This document shows positions 61,830-64,000 of a DNA stretch of 64,000 nucleotides, one piece after another (positions within the stretch are counted from its first letter, which is position 1; every line of letters begins with the position of its first letter). The translations under genes and the position numbers were made by a program. Below the pieces are notes generated by a model. It did no database searches, was not told the DNA's origin, and saw only the letters and a program-made list of their open reading frames with translations. The stretch comes from Dermatophagoides farinae. Its lineage: Eukaryota > Arthropoda > Arachnida > Sarcoptiformes > Pyroglyphidae. The stretch lies in assembly GCF_024713945.1 (NCBI RefSeq), contig NC_134678.1, positions 3,410,001-3,474,000 of the forward strand, given 5' to 3'.

Positions 61830-64000
61830 CCATTCGGATCGGTCGGTTATGTCATCAAAATTTTTTCTTTCCTTTTGTTTGTATTTATGTATTGTATATC
61901 GTATGATGATATTATCATATAATTGGTATCTATGGTCTTTTTGCTATTCGATATTTGACCATTGTCATCATTGGCCATTATTTTATGATATAATTATGAT
62001 GATCAAATGTTGATGAATGAATATGATTAGTTTGCATAGTGAAAATGTATTTTTTTTGTTGTAGTTGTTGATGATGATGATGATGATGAAACTTGGTATA
62101 TTTTTTCCACGTTGATTCATGTATGCTTTCTCACGCACACATTTGCAATTTATTGTGTTTGTTTTTTGCGCGAGTTTATGTAATAATAAGAATCATTCTG
62201 GTTGTTTGCTCAATAATGATAATGAGACATTGTTTGTTGCCATCAATAGTAGTAGTAGAGAGTTTAGAGAATAACGGAAACAGAACTTATACAAGCAAAA
62301 ATTATGCAGATTAGAACATGAACGTTTGTGATATAAAATACCACTGTAGACTAATTAAATTGTCAAACACCACACTACTTAGTCTATTTGAAGTTTTTTT
62401 TTTGTTGTCGACAATTGATAAATAAACACTTTTTGATTAGAATTTATTTCGTACGGTTTTTTTTTTGGATTTAAATCAAACTAATTAAAATATTCAAGAA
62501 TCATTGATTTATTCAATTGAAAGCATTTTCGTATTTGAATTTGTTTTCCGGGTTACGTGTTTTTGGGCGTGTTGTTTTTTTTCTGGTTCATTTGTTTCCC
62601 TATATATATATGCTATGATTGAACTAGAATCTGTAAAAATTAAAAAAAACAAACGGAAATTGAATTGAGTTGTGTGGAGTTGAGTTGAATTGACTTTACT
62701 TGAGGTCACCAACCACCGAAACAAACAAAACTGAACCCAACAACCATCAATATATATATATATATTCTAATTGAGTTTTAATGTTGAGTTGAGTTAAATG
62801 TTTGATTTGATATTGTTATATCTTGTTTCTGTGTATTTTCTTCTCTTTTTTTTTGATTTACGAAACGGAGAAATTTTCCATTCCTTTTTTTTTGTTAGAC
62901 TAGTATACACACATACACAACACACACACACACACACTCAGTGTATTTATGCATGAAACAAAAATTATGACAAGAACAAAAAAAAACATGATTTAAAAGC
63001 TTTTCGGTATTCATTCTTGTCAGGATACAATACAGCATCCATATCTATGTATTTATAATGTATTTGAACGAGAGAGTGCTATATTCTACACATTAGTATA
63101 AAATGGTTAAATCGAATGTAAAAAAAAGGAAGGAAGAAAAAAAAAGAAAAATTACAAAATAATAGCTATGTTATAAACGAAAAAGATGATGAAACTTTGA
63201 ATTGTGTGCGACATATTGTCTGATTAGCCTAAAGCGAAAAATGTTTTTATTTTTATAAGCAAAAAAAAAACCACATTTTCATCATCATCATCAATAGTAG
63301 TAGTAATAAGAATAAAAAGTTTCTATTGAATAAAATTTGTTCAACAAATTATTCCAATGATGATGATGATGATGGAATTTGAACAAAGTTCACTTCGAAT
63401 TCTTAGCCAGGATTCTAAGGAATCGAATCAAACAAAAAAAAATCGGACAACGTGGCCACAATTTGTATGGTTGTTGTCAACCACTTCTACATATTTTTAT
63501 ATAGCTTGCTTGTATGTTTTTTTTTCCAAAAAAAAAATAGTAACATTTTTTTCTGGTTCGATTTCGATGATGATGATGCATTGAAAAAAACTGTGCAATT
63601 TTTTTTTCATATTCCAAAAAAATGTAAATCATCATTTCTTCATGACATCATCCATCATATGAACTTAATGCATTGTACAAAAAAAAAAGTTTTGTCTGAA
63701 AACAAGCAAAAAAAAAAAAAAAATTTCTGTTCACACTTTTCATTTTAGAACAGAAAGGTTACAATGTATATATAGATAATATTCTTGTTAATTTAATTAA
63801 TGAACATTATTAATTCTTTGCTGTTTTGTGGTCATCGTCAATGTGATGTATGAATGTACACACACACACACACACACTAGACGGCGGCTCATCATTGGGA
63901 ATTTTGAATTCATCATTTTCAAAAAAAAACTCATAGAAAAATAAAGAATCTTTCTCTCTTTTTTTTCATTTATAAAATAATGTTATATATATATTATATG

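Larger units (their letters stand above)
55671..64000. other. DUOXA intron 4 and/or downstream region
   Basis: Starts with the donor GTAAGT of exon 4. I looked for the remaining DUOXA exons on the plus strand and did not recognise any, so this may all be intron, or a small exon was missed. It holds GA (56104-56134), CT (56990-57004), T (57594-57614), GTT (58369-58391), CA (60552-60591), GT (61805-61829) and GAT (63357-63374) repeats. No other gene is supported. Confidence 0.45.

Noticed and set aside
1-64000. CRISPR arrays, rRNA genes, bacterial operons
   Set aside because: No regularly spaced repeats, no rRNA-like conserved blocks, and the sequence is clearly eukaryotic with spliced genes.

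Overview
This window is eukaryotic nuclear DNA. It is very AT-rich, has spliced genes with GT..AG introns, and is full of short microsatellites (GT/CA, GA, GAT/ATC, CAA/TTG), long A/T homopolymers and trinucleotide runs. There are no operons, Shine-Dalgarno sites or prokaryotic gene packing. The base composition, the short introns (74 and 81 bp) mixed with very long ones, N/Q/S-homopolymer-rich protein sequence and an arthropod-style NADPH-oxidase maturation factor together suggest a small-genome arthropod, most likely an acariform (dust- or scab-type) mite. The taxonomic call is inference.

Layout. Positions 1-3074 are non-coding. At 3075-4302 (minus strand) lies a long 5' coding exon with an excellent splice donor; it ends in a signal-peptide or anchor-like segment, and its partner exons are not identified in the window. 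Positions 4303-29734 are essentially gene-free. They hold microsatellites, several hairpins, a 100-bp piggyBac-type MITE with TTAA target duplications (10725-10832), and a candidate non-coding first or leader exon with strong splice signals (14310-14425, plus). Around 29.7-32.5 kb is a retroelement remnant: a perfect 25-bp inverted repeat, then on the minus strand a zinc-knuckle ORF and a Bel/Pao-type gag (DUF1759) ORF in different frames, preceded by a GC-richer leader or LTR-like stretch. No protease, reverse transcriptase, integrase or second LTR was found.

From 32.5 to 49.8 kb the sequence is non-coding, with a GC-rich hairpin island (37.2 kb), a 2 x 66-bp tandem duplication (40480-40611) and a short perfect hairpin (44459-44484). 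At 49828-55670 (plus) is the one confidently identified host gene, the dual oxidase maturation factor (DUOXA / NIP / mol family). It has a 5' UTR segment and four coding exons with matching phases; the 3' exons were not found and probably lie beyond the window or in the last 8 kb. The 5.1-kb first intron contains, on the opposite strand, a coding-like but broken stretch (52788-53542). Positions 55671-64000 are AT-rich with microsatellites and no recognisable exon.

Functionally, DUOXA is an ER-to-surface chaperone that lets dual oxidase (DUOX) mature and make H2O2 for barrier defence and cuticle cross-linking. The other supported elements are transposon debris and one unidentified membrane or secreted-protein exon.
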